Part shown: piece by piece, positions 4,808-5,755 of the stretch
How the letters are laid out: each line of letters starts with the position of its first letter
How positions within the stretch are numbered: the stretch's first letter is position 1
Source of the DNA: an uncultured Eubacteriales bacterium
GTDB lineage: Bacteria; Bacillota; Clostridia; Christensenellales; Pumilibacteraceae
DNA: 5,755 bases
Assembly: GCA_900555875.1 (NCBI GenBank)
Contig: USNB01000085.1
Coordinates: 1 to 5,755, forward strand
Direction of reading: 5' to 3'
The notes under the pieces: generated by a model
Told to the model about the DNA's origin: nothing
The model's input: the letters and a program-made list of their open reading frames with translations, nothing else
Databases searched by the model: none
Translations under genes and position numbers: made by a program

Positions 4808-5755
4808 TCATCTCTTCGTCCTCAGGCGCACGGGGTATTTGTTCTTTATCCTGCCGCCCGACCCCTTGCCGAGGCCGAGCGAATAGCCGTCCGCGCATAC
4901 GGCGCACCATCCCTTAGCGTCCCCGTCGATCTCCTCGCCGCGCAGATATGCCGCTATGCGCTCGTCGCCGAGCGTGAGTTCTTCCCGCGCACGGAACCTG
5001 CCGCCGAACGCGGTCGCCGCCTGGTGCGCGAACGTAAGTCTGCCGTCCTTTTCGGGCAGTGCGAGCATCACGCCGTTCATAAGGCAGGGCAGGTCGGCAT
5101 CCAGCGCGGGCGAAAACAGAATGTCACCGCTGCGCGCGATCTGCAGTCCGCTTATGTCCAGCACGTCGGACAACTTTTTAACGTCGCTATTTCCCGCCGC
5201 GGAAAGCCGCTTGTGCCGCACCGCCGGCGCGCCCGCAGTCGTCTTGCGCAGCAGGCAGAAATACTGCCCCTCGCCTGTGTAGCGGTGCGGATAGAATTTA
5301 TAGCCTGTCTCGCAGTGCGCCGCGTCGAGATAAGGATCGTTTACGGTCACCTCTTCATACCCGCGCTCTATCATGAAGCGGGCGTTGTCCTCGTCCTCTT
5401 CGCGCGAAAAAGTGCACGTCGAATACACGAGCAGCCCGCCCTCTTTAAGGCACTTATCGGCGGCGAGCAGTATGCGCTTCTGCCGCTCGGCGCATGCGGA
5501 GATATTGGCGGGCGACCAGTCGAACGCCGCCTGCGGTTCCTTTCTCATCATACCCTCGCCCGAGCACGGCGCGTCGGCGATCACTACGTCGAACACGCCG
5601 CCGAATACCTCGGGCAGCCGCTCCGCGCGCATGCACGTGACGAGCACGTCGGTATAGCCCGCGGTCACTATATTGTCCCTCAATGTCTCGGCGCGCTTCC
5701 TGTCAGCGTCGTTGGAGACGAGCAGTCCTCCTCCGCCCAAGCGGCTCGCCGCCAT
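4808..5755 (-). CDS. rsmF: RsmF-type 16S rRNA (cytosine-C5) methyltransferase, N-terminus cut by window edge
   Basis: 315 residues are visible. The Met at the very edge is almost certainly internal, because it sits where the SAM-binding motif I (DMCAAPGGK-type) should just have ended, so roughly 110-120 N-terminal residues lie outside. The Rossmann fold continues with LLVSNDADRKRAE (11-23, SAM-binding acidic residue). Motif IV is DAPCSGEGMMRKEP (61-74, C64) and motif VI is YSTCTF (111-116), with C114 as the expected catalytic nucleophile and C64 assisting product release, as established for NOL1/NOP2/Sun enzymes. DEDNARFM and the PHR-TGEGQYF segment (156-166) are typical of the RsmF/RsmB group. 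Residues about 190-312 match the C-terminal PUA-like RNA-binding part of RsmF, ending GLGKGSGGRIKNKYPVRLRTKR. In Gram-positive relatives the enzyme modifies cytosines near 1400-1407 of 16S rRNA. Exact target sites cannot be told from this fragment. It shares a terminator with the convergent CPBP gene. Confidence 0.9.
   Translation of the reverse strand: MAASRLGGGGLLVSNDADRKRAETLRDNIVTAGYTDVLVTCMRAERLPEVFGGVFDVVIADAPCSGEGMMRKEPQAAFDWSPANISACAERQKRILLAADKCLKEGGLLVYSTCTFSREEDEDNARFMIERGYEEVTVNDPYLDAAHCETGYKFYPHRYTGEGQYFCLLRKTTAGAPAVRHKRLSAAGNSDVKKLSDVLDISGLQIARSGDILFSPALDADLPCLMNGVMLALPEKDGRLTFAHQAATAFGGRFRAREELTLGDERIAAYLRGEEIDGDAKGWCAVCADGYSLGLGKGSGGRIKNKYPVRLRTKR

Noticed and set aside
4644..4812. 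Minus-strand frame starting with ATGA overlapping the RsmF stop (55 codons)
   Set aside because: The overlap looks like translational coupling, but the frame runs straight through the terminator hairpin and the tandem duplication, and its product has no coherent features.

Overview
The window looks like a chromosomal segment of a Gram-positive, probably clostridial (Firmicutes) bacterium of moderate-to-high GC. The inference rests on strong AGGAGG-type ribosome binding sites ahead of htpG and the transposase, near-consensus sigma-A promoters with 17-bp spacers, a clostridial style of TFIIB-type zinc-ribbon membrane protein, and an IS30-type transposase of the kind common in gut Firmicutes. 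ATA is used freely for Ile. I see no tRNA, rRNA, CRISPR array or phage module.

Layout from left to right. (1) The 5' part of an unrecognised gene runs leftward off the edge (1-217). It is separated from htpG by a divergent intergenic region holding two dyads and a good htpG promoter. (2) Intact htpG (Hsp90 chaperone, 440-2308) ends in a strong hairpin terminator. (3) Positions 2376-2830 are an AT-rich, decayed stretch. It has a perfect consensus promoter reading into a 39-codon open frame. That frame runs straight into a truncated IS30-family element, which keeps only the first ~57 conserved transposase residues and one end. (4) A zinc-ribbon membrane protein gene on the minus strand (3000-3680) appears to have lost its second transmembrane helix through a one-base slip in a T5 run; the missing part continues in the -1 frame to 2893, just before a terminator. 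(5) Divergent from it, and apparently leaderless, is a CPBP-family intramembrane protease gene (3816-4643). (6) A terminator usable in both directions separates it from the convergent C-terminal two thirds of an RsmF-type 16S rRNA cytosine-5 methyltransferase gene, which enters from the right edge.

HtpG and RsmF are housekeeping functions (protein folding; rRNA modification). The zinc-ribbon protein and the CPBP protease share a 135-bp divergent promoter region and are both membrane proteins, so a functional link is possible but not shown. I found no convincing new multi-gene system. The points most worth checking are the T5 frameshift, the start-codon-sequestering hairpin in the IS remnant, the orphan consensus promoter with its truncated reading frame, and the paired dyads upstream of htpG.
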